A program made the position numbers and the translations under genes. Positions 46,899 to 55,625 of a stretch of 64,000 nucleotides of DNA are shown piece by piece. Within the stretch, counting starts at the first letter, position 1, and each line of letters starts with the position of its first letter. The DNA lies in NCBI RefSeq assembly GCF_050433125.1, contig NZ_JBNPXV010000008.1, positions 170,211 through 234,210 on the forward strand, written 5' to 3'. Source of the stretch: Roseimarinus sediminis (GTDB lineage Bacteria > Bacteroidota > Bacteroidia > Bacteroidales > Prolixibacteraceae). The notes under the pieces were generated by a model. It saw nothing but the letters and a program-made list of their open reading frames with translations, was not told the origin of the DNA and did not search any database.

Positions 46899-49800
46899 TC
46901 AGCGTGCCGGTTGGGTGAGCAACTGATTATAATACAAATCAAACTGCTCTCTGATGCTGTTCTGCAGGCTTTCATTTTCTACCTTACCAGCCATCGACAT
47001 GAGCTCATTCATAAAGAAGAGTGTGCTGCGAACCTCACTTTCAAGCGATGCAAACAGCGCATTGTCAAAACTGAAATAATATTCAAGTTCACTACCAAAA
47101 TCACCCGCCATGTCCTCAATCAGTATGGCAGCTTTCTCTTTGGCTCCGGCATCAACATAGGTTTTGGCCACCTGAAGTGCAAAATAATCGTAAGGTACTT
47201 TCTCTGCTGGTATCATTTCAATACAGCGATCGAGTACCTGAATAGCCGAATCGGTTTTTCCTTCAAGGATTAATGCTTCGGCCAGTCGCTGGAAATTATT
47301 GCGGGTATTGGTCAGCATCCGACGGTTGTTCTCGTCGACATAAACACCGGGTGCATTTACATTGCCCCATTTGAATTCATTCATCAGGTTCTGATACATT
47401 CGTTCAGTGTCGACCGAGCCCCGCTGAAAACCATCACCCTGGGCCAGTACCGGCACAATACGATAGGTAAAACCTTCGAGACGAAAGTACTTGTCGAGCG
47501 ACAAATACTTATCTGAACCAACCGAAATTGCAAAATACATGGCACGTTTCCAGTTGTTGTGGTAGAGCATGTCGAGCAACATCAGCTGATCTTTGGCAAT
47601 ATAGCTTCCACTTAGCTCTATGTGCATGGTATCAACGATCTGATCGTAATCTTCGGGACTTACCACGCCATTGGCTATTACGGCTTCCTTGTCGACCACC
47701 ATGTAAAGGCTGCGAACAGGAAGGTAGGAAGCATTTTCGGCACGGGCAATCTTTGTACGCGGATCATCATCCTTGATAAAATCGAGTGCTTTCCCGAGCT
47801 CTATGCTTTTTCCCTTAAGGCGGGGATCTTCCATGATGTACACGATGTCGCGCGTACCCATTACATACTGATCGTATTCAAAGCTGATGGGTAGTGGCTC
47901 CGACTCGTAGGCTTTGCGTTGCATTTGGTTAACATACCAGTCGGTTTGGAAATAACTAAGATTACAAACTCGCTTGCTGGTTCCAACACCTTCCACTTCC
48001 TGGTTGTACCAGAGCGGATAGGTATCGTTGTCGCCATTGGTGAAAACAATTCCCTGTTCATCAACACTGGCCAGGTAGTTGTAACCAAAATCGCGGGCTG
48101 AGGTTCGGCCTGAGCGATCATGATCATCCCAGTTTTCAGCAGCCATCAGTACAGGCACAGCCAAAAGCGAAACGGCACTAACCGTAAGCGCTGCCACCGT
48201 TTCGGGAGCAAGCTTTTTAAGCATTTTGTAAAGCCCGGCAACCCCCAGTCCAATCCAAATGGTGAAGGCATAAAACGATCCGGCATAAGCATAGTCACGT
48301 TCCCTCGGCTGGTATGGATACTGGTTCAGATAAACAACAATGGCAATACCTGTTAGAATAAAGAGCAGGGAAACGACCCATAAATCGCGTTTGCCCTGGC
48401 GACCTGCTTTGTATTGAAACCAAATTCCTATAATTCCGAGCAGCAGGGGAAGGAAGTAATACCTGTTCCTGCCGGGGTTGTCGGCATATTTTGCCGGCAA
48501 ATTATCCTGATTACCCAAACGGGCTTCATCAATCAATTTGATACCACTGATCCAGTTCCCGTCAACCACATTGCCATGACCCTGAATATCGTTTTGTCTT
48601 CCGGCAAAGTTCCACATGAAATACCTGAAGTACATAAAATTAACCTGATATCGGAAGAAGAACCTCAGGTTCTCGGCAAAAGTGGGCTTCATAATGGTCT
48701 CCGTTTCGCCCCCCTGCCCCCGATAGGTCATTCTCATTCCCTTAATATTGCCCCACTGTTTGTAGGCTTCAATGTGCCGAGGATCCGACTTGCTCCACAT
48801 GCGTGGGAAGAAAGTGGAAAATTCATCGGCATAATTGGGTTTCTGGCGTTCGTTGGTAAGAACATATTTGCCATCCTTTACACGGTACTCATTCTTATCG
48901 TGTACGTATGGATTGTCACTGTCGAGCGGTGAATTGTAATGCTGACCGTGTACCAGCGGGCGATCGCCATACTGTTCCCGATTCAGGTAGGAAAGCATGG
49001 CAAAAACATTGTTCGGACTATTTTGGTCCATTGGCAGGTTGGCATTCGAACGAATAGGAATGATCATGTACGTTGAAAAACCGATAACAATCACTGTAAT
49101 TCCGACAATCACAGTATTGGTCAATACCATTTGTTTTTTGTGCGTAATGTAAATTCCATACACGATGGCAGCCAGCAGCAAGGCAATAAAAAGGAAACTG
49201 CCACTATGCAATGGCGCCCCCATTCCATTCACCAGCAGGCGTTCAAAAATCGAAGCGATCTTCACAATACCCGGGATAATTCCATAAAGAATCAGACCCA
49301 AAATCAGGCCGGATACAACCAGTGCAACAAAAATGCCCTTATTCGTCACCTTGTATTTCTTGTAATAATAAATGAAAGCAATGGCAGGAATGGCCAACAG
49401 GTTCAAAAGATGCACCCCTACCGAAAGGCCTGCCAGGTAACAAATAAGAATAAGCCAGCGGTTGGAATAAGGCTGGTCGGCAATGTTTTCCCATTTCAGT
49501 ATGGCCCAGAATACCATGGCTGTAAACAACGAGGAGGTGGCATATACTTCGGCCTCAACTGCCGAGAACCAGAAAGTATCTGAGAAAGTGTAGGCAAGCG
49601 CACCCACAACACCACTTCCCATAATGGCTATAAGTTCACCAGCCGAAGGCTGCTCATCGTTGCTGATCAGTCGGCGGGTAAGATGGGTGATGGTCCAAAA
49701 CAGGAAGAGTATGGTAAAGGCACTTGCCAGTGCCGACATCACATTCATCGAAACTGCGGCTAAGTCAGGACCAGCCAGCAGGGTAAAGAATCGTCCTATC

Positions 49801-49973
49801 AGCATAAAAAAAGGCGCCCCCGGAGGATGCCCTACTTCCAGTTTGAAAGCGGTGGTAATAAACTCACCACAGTCCCAGAAACTGGTGGTAGGTTCGATGG
49901 TCATCAAATATACTATGGCGGCAACTGCAAAGGTGATCCATCCGACAACGATGTTTAGTTTTTTGTAGTTCAT
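46899..49973 (-). CDS. DUF2723/GT117 (TMEM260-like) integral membrane glycosyltransferase
   Basis: 1024 residues. The N-terminus carries the family signature TIEPTTSFWDCGEFITTAFK followed by HPPGAPFF, then about 11-12 membrane helices. The C-terminal ~400 residues are soluble with TPR-like character. DUF2723 proteins are now placed with TMEM260, an O-mannosyltransferase (GT117), and resemble GT-C enzymes. In Bacteroidota the family is linked with protein O-glycosylation, though the donor and acceptor here are inferred. It is the first gene of a three-gene operon and is divergent from the Nudix gene. Confidence 0.85.
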   Translation of the reverse strand: MNYKKLNIVVGWITFAVAAIVYLMTIEPTTSFWDCGEFITTAFKLEVGHPPGAPFFMLIGRFFTLLAGPDLAAVSMNVMSALASAFTILFLFWTITHLTRRLISNDEQPSAGELIAIMGSGVVGALAYTFSDTFWFSAVEAEVYATSSLFTAMVFWAILKWENIADQPYSNRWLILICYLAGLSVGVHLLNLLAIPAIAFIYYYKKYKVTNKGIFVALVVSGLILGLILYGIIPGIVKIASIFERLLVNGMGAPLHSGSFLFIALLLAAIVYGIYITHKKQMVLTNTVIVGITVIVIGFSTYMIIPIRSNANLPMDQNSPNNVFAMLSYLNREQYGDRPLVHGQHYNSPLDSDNPYVHDKNEYRVKDGKYVLTNERQKPNYADEFSTFFPRMWSKSDPRHIEAYKQWGNIKGMRMTYRGQGGETETIMKPTFAENLRFFFRYQVNFMYFRYFMWNFAGRQNDIQGHGNVVDGNWISGIKLIDEARLGNQDNLPAKYADNPGRNRYYFLPLLLGIIGIWFQYKAGRQGKRDLWVVSLLFILTGIAIVVYLNQYPYQPRERDYAYAGSFYAFTIWIGLGVAGLYKMLKKLAPETVAALTVSAVSLLAVPVLMAAENWDDHDRSGRTSARDFGYNYLASVDEQGIVFTNGDNDTYPLWYNQEVEGVGTSKRVCNLSYFQTDWYVNQMQRKAYESEPLPISFEYDQYVMGTRDIVYIMEDPRLKGKSIELGKALDFIKDDDPRTKIARAENASYLPVRSLYMVVDKEAVIANGVVSPEDYDQIVDTMHIELSGSYIAKDQLMLLDMLYHNNWKRAMYFAISVGSDKYLSLDKYFRLEGFTYRIVPVLAQGDGFQRGSVDTERMYQNLMNEFKWGNVNAPGVYVDENNRRMLTNTRNNFQRLAEALILEGKTDSAIQVLDRCIEMIPAEKVPYDYFALQVAKTYVDAGAKEKAAILIEDMAGDFGSELEYYFSFDNALFASLESEVRSTLFFMNELMSMAGKVENESLQNSIREQFDLYYNQLLTQPAR

Positions 49974-50132
49974 TTGTTTTACTTTATTCGATAATGCTGA
50001 GTAGATTATACAACTTTAAAGGCTTGCTAAACAATACAAGTTGCGAATATAACAGAATCTTTTTAGTCTTTCTAATGAGAATCTTGTTTTTAGGATTTTT
50101 TATGCACCTCATAAATTACTAAATTTGAACAC

Positions 50133-50525
50133 ATGAATCGCATCGATGTAACTTGCGCACTTGTAATCAAAAATGGAAAACTACTGGCATGCCAGCGGGG
50201 TGCCGAAAGTTTCCATCCTTTTGAGTGGGAGTTTCCGGGGGGTAAGGTGGAAGCCGGGGAAACTCCGCAGGAATGCATTGTGCGTGAACTTCAGGAAGAA
50301 CTGGGCTTAGCGGTTGAAATCAGGAAAGAACTTGAGGCAATTGAGCACGACTATCCCTGGAACAGAATCAGGCTGATTCCCTTTCTGTGTGCAGTTACAG
50401 AAGATGAACCTATCATGAATGAACACCACGCCATACGATGGATCAAACCTGCCGATTTCGAAAAATTAAAGTGGTCGGCAGCCGATTTTCGCTTATTTAA
50501 ACTAAACAGGGAACACATCGGATGA
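50133..50525 (+). CDS. MutT-type Nudix hydrolase
   Basis: 130 residues. The Nudix box is complete within GGKVEAGETPQECIVRELQE followed by ELGL (GX5EX7REVEEXG U pattern). FEWEFPGGK before it is typical of MutT (8-oxo-dGTP diphosphatase)-like proteins, often named (deoxy)nucleoside triphosphate pyrophosphohydrolase. It would sanitise oxidised nucleotides in the cytoplasm. The last 4 nt overlap the lysE start (ATGA). Confidence 0.9.
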   Translation: MNRIDVTCALVIKNGKLLACQRGAESFHPFEWEFPGGKVEAGETPQECIVRELQEELGLAVEIRKELEAIEHDYPWNRIRLIPFLCAVTEDEPIMNEHHAIRWIKPADFEKLKWSAADFRLFKLNREHIG

Positions 50526-51154
50526 TTTCACTGGCTGGCATTTTCTTCACTTCACTGTTGCTTGCCTTTTCGGGCGCCATGATGCCTGGCCCACTGCTTA
50601 CTGTAACCATCAGCGAAAGCATTTACCGGGGGCCTAAAGCAGGTCCGCTTTTAATTAGCGGCCATGCCTTGCTTGAACTGCTCCTGCTGGTAGCACTGCT
50701 TTTGGGTTTGGGGCCCATACTGAAACACAATTTATTTTTTATGCTCGCTGCTTTCGCAGGTGGTGCTGTCATGCTGTGGATGGCCTGGGGAATGTTTCGC
50801 TCACTTCCCGTGCTGTCGGTCAACCCCGAAAAGCAGCAACGTGCAAAAAACAACCTGATCGTAACGGGAGCTGTAATGAGCCTGGCCAATCCCTACTGGA
50901 TCATCTGGTGGGCAACCATCGGGATTGGCTACATCGTTCATTCACAACAACTGGGCATGAGCGGAATTGCTTTCTTTTTTGCAGGCCACCTTCTGGGCGA
51001 CCTGATTTGGTACAGTGCCATTTCATTGGCTGTTGGACACGGGAAACAACTCTTTACCGATAAGGTATACCGAATACTGATTGGGATTTGTGCTGCTTTT
51101 CTGGTTGGCTTCTCGCTTTATCTGCTTGGCTCAGCCATTTTAAGAATACAATAA
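50522..51154 (+). CDS. LysE-family exporter
   Basis: 210 residues with about six hydrophobic helices. The opening ISLAGIFFTSLLLAFSGAMMPGPLL contains the LysE/RhtB signature (residues ~16-27, xMxPGPLL), and SLANPYWIIWW is the second conserved segment. LysE proteins export amino acids or their derivatives. The start overlaps the Nudix stop by 4 nt, suggesting coupled translation, with no evident functional link. Confidence 0.9.
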   Translation: MISLAGIFFTSLLLAFSGAMMPGPLLTVTISESIYRGPKAGPLLISGHALLELLLLVALLLGLGPILKHNLFFMLAAFAGGAVMLWMAWGMFRSLPVLSVNPEKQQRAKNNLIVTGAVMSLANPYWIIWWATIGIGYIVHSQQLGMSGIAFFFAGHLLGDLIWYSAISLAVGHGKQLFTDKVYRILIGICAAFLVGFSLYLLGSAILRIQ

Positions 51155-51189
51155 AAAAGCCATTCTGTAATTAAACAGAACAGCTTTCT
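51155..51189. terminator. Hairpin between convergent lysE and groES genes
   Basis: AAAGC-CA-TTCTGT and ACAGAA-CA-GCTTT form a stem with a 2x2 internal mismatch and AATTAA loop (51156-51187). Preceded by AAAAAA and followed by TCT, it can serve both strands weakly. Confidence 0.55.
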
Positions 51190-51241
51190 ACTTGAGTTAT
51201 GAAAATAACAACTAATAATTGTCTGAATGGCAGCTTCACTT

Positions 51242-51529
51242 TCAGATCGACTCTGTTTCAACCACTTTGGCTAAAACATCACCATAGGGAAGGAATAAAT
51301 ACTTCTTCCCTTCAAAGCTGAGCTCCGAACCGCTAAAATCTTTGTAAAGCACCATGTCGCCTGCCGAAAACTCAGGGTTTTCGATGTTGCTTAACGCAAC
51401 AACCCGGGCTATCTTCTCCTTTTCTCTTGCCGAATCGGGAATAATGATACCCGAAGCTGTCTTCTGCTCCGACTTCTCTTCGGGAAGCTCGAGCAGCACA
51501 TTTTGATTAACGGGTTGCAATTCTCTCAT
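51242..51529 (-). CDS. GroES-like co-chaperonin, not linked to groEL
   Basis: 95 residues with cpn10 features: LQPVNQNVLLELPEE at the start, the mobile loop TASGIIIPDSAREKEK, and the end VLYKDFSGSELSFEGKKYLFL then DVLAKV. It is a typical length but groEL is absent from the window. It is the last gene of an operon of thioredoxin-fold proteins (12-nt spacer), so it may support their folding or be a second GroES copy. GroES caps GroEL during folding. Confidence 0.88.
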   Translation of the reverse strand: MRELQPVNQNVLLELPEEKSEQKTASGIIIPDSAREKEKIARVVALSNIENPEFSAGDMVLYKDFSGSELSFEGKKYLFLPYGDVLAKVVETESI

Positions 51530-51540
51530 TTTAAATTCGC

Positions 51541-52029
51541 TTATTTATTTAACAGTAATTTCTCAATGTTATCCTTAAACATTTGCTTGGTTTGATCTCT
51601 GTCGCGGGCAATTCCTGAGGTCATCGAGGGTTTTCCTTCCATCGGACAATACAGAAAAGCAGGGATTCCTGAAATGCCAAATACCTGCGACAATTCCTTT
51701 TCGTAATCGACATTTACCTTGTAAATATTGATTTTTCCCTTGTACTCCTGTGCCAGCTCTTCCAAAATAGGTGAAGTAATACGACATGGTCCGCACCAGT
51801 CGGCATAGAAATCAATCACACAGGGCTTGTCTCCCTTGAAGACCCATTCTGTAGGATTGTTCTCATAATCCATCACCTTGGCCAGAAAATCAGCTTTGGT
51901 CATTTTTATTACAGCAGTTTCACTTTTCTCCTCATTGGGTTGTTTGCTGTTGGCCCCGGGTACTCCGGCTGCAAGCTGAAAACTTACCAAAAGAGTTAAT
52001 GCTGCCAATACTAATTTCATTTTTCGCAT
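51541..52029 (-). CDS. Exported thioredoxin
   Basis: 162 residues with a signal peptide ending near LAAGVPGA. The thioredoxin fold has the canonical active site DFYADWCGPCRI and the cis-proline loop GISGIPAFLY. It probably acts in the periplasm as a disulfide reductase or isomerase. It lies between the glutaredoxin-fusion gene (4-nt spacer) and groES. Confidence 0.92.
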   Translation of the reverse strand: MRKMKLVLAALTLLVSFQLAAGVPGANSKQPNEEKSETAVIKMTKADFLAKVMDYENNPTEWVFKGDKPCVIDFYADWCGPCRITSPILEELAQEYKGKINIYKVNVDYEKELSQVFGISGIPAFLYCPMEGKPSMTSGIARDRDQTKQMFKDNIEKLLLNK

Positions 52030-52033
52030 CGCG

Positions 52034-52618
52034 TTAATTTTTAATATTTAATAGTTGATTTATTCTGGTCTTGTCAAATCCAACAACAATGCTTCCATTG
52101 ATATCGGTTTGCGGAACCCCCTGCTGGCCGCTCTTCTTAACCATTTCTTCAGCTTTTCGCTGATCGCTCGACACATCCACATCGGTGTAGCCAATGCGGT
52201 GCTCATCGAGATAACGTTTTAAGGTTGTACACCAGCTGCACGTGGGGGTAGAATACACCACCACCCTGTTCACCGCTTGCTGACGCTTTTCAGCTGCGGT
52301 GATGAAAAAGCGGTGTGTAAACAAACGGGAATAGAAATCGTGTTGCTGACATCCCTTCACCATGTTTTTCAACCGCCCCCCTTCAAATTCGAGCAAAACA
52401 GGTACTGTTTGCACACCATATTCGGGATGAATATCACGTACCCTGCTCACATCTGCTTTTAACAAGGCACTATCATTAAATGAAACAGCTGCCTTCAGGT
52501 ATTGTTGATGGGCACAATCGCTCTGCTGAGCACCCTTCTTGTAGAGCAATAAATAAGCAGCTTGCTGCTCCCTCAAAATATTCCGGAGCTCAGTCAACGA
52601 TAAAACTTCATGTACCAT
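52034..52618 (-). CDS. Thioredoxin-like/glutaredoxin two-domain fusion
   Basis: 194 residues. The N-terminal ~105 residues have a thioredoxin-like fold (AAYLLLYKKGAQQSDCAHQQY and the cis-proline VQTVPVLLEFEGG) but with a DCA, not a CxxC, active site. The C-terminal ~80 residues are a glutaredoxin/NrdH-type domain with VVYSTPTCSWCTTLK (CSWC) and GVPQTDING. The pairing suggests a dedicated reductase using its own adaptor domain. The N-terminal half may have lost redox activity. Start GTG/ATG at 52618, 3 nt after the next upstream gene. Confidence 0.8.
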   Translation of the reverse strand: MVHEVLSLTELRNILREQQAAYLLLYKKGAQQSDCAHQQYLKAAVSFNDSALLKADVSRVRDIHPEYGVQTVPVLLEFEGGRLKNMVKGCQQHDFYSRLFTHRFFITAAEKRQQAVNRVVVYSTPTCSWCTTLKRYLDEHRIGYTDVDVSSDQRKAEEMVKKSGQQGVPQTDINGSIVVGFDKTRINQLLNIKN

Positions 52619-52621
52619 GGC

Positions 52622-52963
52622 TTATCTAAAATACTGATCGATAATTCCTTTGATTTGTTCCTTCGTCTGGATGCTGCTGGTAGCTTTCACAGTTTCTCCG
52701 TGTTTGTAGTAAAAAGTGAAAGGGAGCCCCATAAAACCACGGGCTTCAGGAGCATTACGTATAAGCCCGGCATCCGGAATATCGAAGTCCATATCGGCAA
52801 ATACAACATCGGGATAATCAGCTTCGAGTTCCGACATGGCAGCGTAAACAGGAACACACATAGGGCCCATGCGTCCACAACAAATCATTACCTGTTCGTT
52901 TTCGCCAATCAGTTTTTCAAAATCATCCTTCGACAATACATGCTCTAAGTTCGTATGCAACAT
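52622..52963 (-). CDS. Thioredoxin-fold protein with atypical cysteine motif
   Basis: Start taken at 52963 (MLHTNLEHV); the extension to 53023 adds 20 residues without a ribosome-binding site. 113 residues with a thioredoxin fold: cis-proline GLPFTFYYK and DADMDFDIP. The usual WCGPC is replaced by ICCGRMGPMC, so the cysteines are spaced as CC-x6-C with no CxxC. It may act on persulfides, metals or as a scaffold; function is unknown. It is the first gene of the four-gene redox operon. Confidence 0.75.
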   Translation of the reverse strand: MLHTNLEHVLSKDDFEKLIGENEQVMICCGRMGPMCVPVYAAMSELEADYPDVVFADMDFDIPDAGLIRNAPEARGFMGLPFTFYYKHGETVKATSSIQTKEQIKGIIDQYFR

Positions 52964-53104
52964 AGCTTTTGGTTTAAAATACTGTACGAAAGTAGAACGG
53001 AAAACAAATATTGCCTGTAACAAAAGTCACATATTAACTTTTCTTAATTATTGCATAAAGCGGAAGAAAAATAGACAAGGTATAGATATTGTATAGAAAG
53101 GATG

Positions 53105-53136
53105 TTTGGCTACTGACAAGTAAGCATTTACTTTTG
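53105..53136 (+). promoter_or_regulatory. Bacteroidota-type promoter (TTTG-N20-TACTTTTG)
   Basis: TTTG at 53105-53108, 20-nt spacer, TACTTTTG at 53129-53136, a perfect match to the -33/-7 consensus of Bacteroidota vegetative sigma factor. It points into a region without a long gene, toward a strong terminator ending at 53304. Confidence 0.75.
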
Positions 53137-53142
53137 TAGTGT

Positions 53143-53304
53143 TAAGAAGAATAAGTTGAGGAATTATTAGTTCTTAACCAAACGGCTGAAGTTTTTTATG
53201 ATGGATACAGTGAGAGGGTTGAATAATTAACTGACTATCATTCAAAGGGGAAAACGATTGAATTGATCATGGCTTTCTAAATCTTTAGAAAGCCATGTTT
53301 TTTT
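53143..53304 (+). ncRNA. Candidate small intergenic RNA (~160 nt)
   Basis: Bounded by a consensus promoter (53105-53136) and a perfect terminator (53268-53304) with no gene of its own. The only reading frame with some promise is ATG ATG GAT... encoding about 10 residues (53200-53232). It lies in the 339-nt spacer between the divergent redox operon and the convergent acidic-protein gene. Its 3' end overlaps that gene's stop by 2 nt. Its target, if any, is unknown. Confidence 0.55.
53268..53304 (+). terminator. Strong Rho-independent terminator on the plus strand
   Basis: CATGGCTTTCTAAA (53268-53281) and TTTAGAAAGCCATG (53284-53297) are perfect complements, followed by TTTTTTT (53298-53304). 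The orientation fits the candidate small RNA. On the minus strand the stem lacks a T tract, so it is a weak terminator there. Confidence 0.85.
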
Positions 53305-53641
53305 ATTCATCAAAAACACTTTCATCATCAGCAACATCCTCAAGATCTTCATCGGTGTACTTACTTTCATATTCTTCCCGAATGCCTTCTTTAAGTGTTC
53401 CATCGGCATCAAAATCTTCATCATCCTCAACAATCTTCACGGCTTCACTTACTGTCATCCGAACCATGTAATAGCGGTCTTCGGTTTCAAAGGGTAAAGC
53501 ACTTACCAGCAACCCGTCCTTATTGGAAAAGGTGATCAGGCTGTCACTAAAACCATATGGATACTCCAGCTTAATCTGTTCCTGAATTTCCACCGGTAAC
53601 TTATCGTAATCTTTAATCACCCTTGGCTTTGAACTGTTCAT
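53303..53641 (-). CDS. Small acidic conserved-type protein, unknown function
   Basis: 112 residues. A compact N-terminal half (VIKDYDKLPVEIQEQIKLEY, then YGFSDSLITFSNKDGLLVSALPFETEDRYYMVRM) is followed by a strongly acidic C-terminal tail rich in Asp and Glu (about residues 70-112). There is no motif I can name. The stop codon lies within the T tract of the plus-strand terminator. The 5' flank has no exact promoter box. Proteins of this shape occur in Bacteroidota, but I cannot assign a function. Confidence 0.7.
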   Translation of the reverse strand: MNSSKPRVIKDYDKLPVEIQEQIKLEYPYGFSDSLITFSNKDGLLVSALPFETEDRYYMVRMTVSEAVKIVEDDEDFDADGTLKEGIREEYESKYTDEDLEDVADDESVFDE

Positions 53642-54027
53642 TTTAAAATCTCTTTTTCGGTTAGGAATTACAACTTCAACACAATACTATTTCACACACA
53701 ACACTTTAGGCTAACACCCCTGCATTTCTGATAACCGGGGAAAAATACAAAACTTTTGCTAACCTCCACATCTTAGTTACCTTTTCATCACTATTTTTCG
53801 AAAAAACTTCAATCATGCCCAATAATGCTTTCAGTTTGAATCGTTTTCAAAAATTCATTGTTACTTATCAGTACATTCAAACAGGGAGGAAAGGTTTCAT
53901 TTTTTTTCGACAAAGTCAATAACATGAACTACTAATTAAGCATTAGTTTTTACATCGCTGCGAATTAATAGAAAATTAAATTTACTCGAAATCAAAAGCT
54001 TGTGTTTTTTTGTTGTTGTAAAACTGA

Positions 54028-54035
54028 TAATTTTG
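54028..54035 (+). promoter_or_regulatory. Promoter -7 element for gpmI
   Basis: The spacer 53642-54072 has no gene. TAATTTTG (54028-54035) matches TAnnTTTG, and an upstream T-rich tract TTTTTTTG (54005-54012) is near, but too near, the ideal -33 distance. This predicts a ~30-nt leader before the gpmI ATG at 54073. The remainder of the spacer is AT-rich with nothing else recognised. Confidence 0.55.
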
Positions 54036-54072
54036 CAACACTTACATTAGTTAAAGAATAATTCGAAACAAT

Positions 54073-55599
54073 ATGACAGAAACTAAGAAAACAATGTTGA
54101 TGATCCTTGACGGATGGGGCATTGGCAATGGTGACAATGGCGACATTGTAAAAACAGCGCCCACCCCCTTCATGGATTCACTTTTTGAAGAATACCCTCA
54201 CTCACAACTTCTGGCCAGCGGAGAACACGTTGGACTGCCTGACGGACAAATGGGAAATTCGGAAGTTGGCCACCTGAACCTGGGAGCCGGAAGGGTACTC
54301 TATCAGGACATGGTAAAAATAACCAGGGCCATTAAAGACCGCAGTATGTGGCAACATCCACAAATAGTAAAAGCGTACACTTACGCCAAAGAGAATAACA
54401 AACAGGTTCATCTGGTTGGCCTTATCGGACCTGGCGGGGTACATGCACTCAGTACCCATATGATTGCGCTTAGCCAGATTGCCACAGAAATGGGACTTGA
54501 AAAAGTTTTTGTACACGGACTTACCGATGGTCGCGACACCGATCCGCGCTCGGGCTACGGCTTTATTGAAAGCGACCTGAAGGCACTCGAAAGCACCAAC
54601 GCCCGCTTTGCTTCCATCATTGGTCGGTATTTCGGTATGGACCGTGATAAGAATTACGATCGCATGAAGCTTGCCTACGACCTCTGGCTCGAAGGCAAAG
54701 GCGAAAAAAGCACCGACCTGCTGGCTTCCATCAAAAATTACTATGAGCAGGAAATTACCGATGAGTTCATGAAGCCCATTGTAATGACCGACGAGAACGA
54801 CCAGCCACTGGCTACCTTCGAAAAAGGTGACGTGGTCATCTGCTTCAACTTCCGTACCGACCGGCTGCGTCAGGCAACCATTGCCTTTACCCAGGAAAAC
54901 CTGCCACAATTTGGCATGCAAATCCAGGACCTTCAATGGTATACCATGACTGAATACAAGGCCGACTTCAAAAACATTAATGTTATTTTTACGAAAGACA
55001 AGGTGACCAATACCATGGGTGAAGTGGTATCGAAGGCAGGCCTGAAGCAAATCAGAATTGCCGAAACTGAAAAATATGCGCACGTAACCTTCTTTTTCTC
55101 GGGAGGTCGCGAACTGGAGTTCCCAGGTGAAAAACGCATCTTGTGTCCTTCGCCCAAAGTACCGACCTACGACCTGAAGCCCGAAATGAGTGCCTACGAC
55201 ATCCGCGATGCCATTGTTCCCGAACTCGAAAATGCCACTGCCGACTTTGTTTGTCTTAATTTTGCCAATGGCGACATGGTAGGCCATACCGGCGTTTACG
55301 ATGCAATCTACAAGGCAGTTGTTGCAGTCGACGATTGTGTGAAGGATGTGGTGACCGCAGCCAAAAAAGGAGGCTACGACGTGCTCATCATTGCCGACCA
55401 TGGAAATGCCGACAATGCAGTGAATGAAGACGGTTCACCCAACACAGCCCACTCGCTCAACCCGGTACCCTGCATCTGGGTGACCGACAACCGGGAAGGC
55501 AAAATCAGCGATGGTGTACTGGCCGATGTGGCTCCTACCCTGCTGAAAATAATGGGACTGGTCATTCCACCCGAAATGACCGGAAAAGTGCTTGTTTAG
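54073..55599 (+). CDS. gpmI: 2,3-bisphosphoglycerate-independent phosphoglycerate mutase
   Basis: 508 residues. MLMILDGWGIG with the metal Asp, the catalytic serine loop MGNSEVGHLNLGAGR, HGLTDGRDTDPRSG, CFNFRTDRLRQ, and the metal sites IADHGNADNA and TAHSLNPVP place it firmly in the iPGM family. It interconverts 3- and 2-phosphoglycerate in glycolysis with two Mn ions. Monocistronic, with its own terminator. The 399-residue open frame on the opposite strand (54202-55401) is an artefact of codon bias. Confidence 0.97.
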   Translation: MTETKKTMLMILDGWGIGNGDNGDIVKTAPTPFMDSLFEEYPHSQLLASGEHVGLPDGQMGNSEVGHLNLGAGRVLYQDMVKITRAIKDRSMWQHPQIVKAYTYAKENNKQVHLVGLIGPGGVHALSTHMIALSQIATEMGLEKVFVHGLTDGRDTDPRSGYGFIESDLKALESTNARFASIIGRYFGMDRDKNYDRMKLAYDLWLEGKGEKSTDLLASIKNYYEQEITDEFMKPIVMTDENDQPLATFEKGDVVICFNFRTDRLRQATIAFTQENLPQFGMQIQDLQWYTMTEYKADFKNINVIFTKDKVTNTMGEVVSKAGLKQIRIAETEKYAHVTFFFSGGRELEFPGEKRILCPSPKVPTYDLKPEMSAYDIRDAIVPELENATADFVCLNFANGDMVGHTGVYDAIYKAVVAVDDCVKDVVTAAKKGGYDVLIIADHGNADNAVNEDGSPNTAHSLNPVPCIWVTDNREGKISDGVLADVAPTLLKIMGLVIPPEMTGKVLV

Positions 55600-55625
55600 T
55601 ATTGTACTGAATTGAATTGATATTT

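Noticed and set aside
54202..55401. 399-codon open frame on the minus strand opposite gpmI
   Set aside because: It exactly shadows a clear gpmI gene, lacks any recognisable motif or ribosome-binding site and reflects codon bias.
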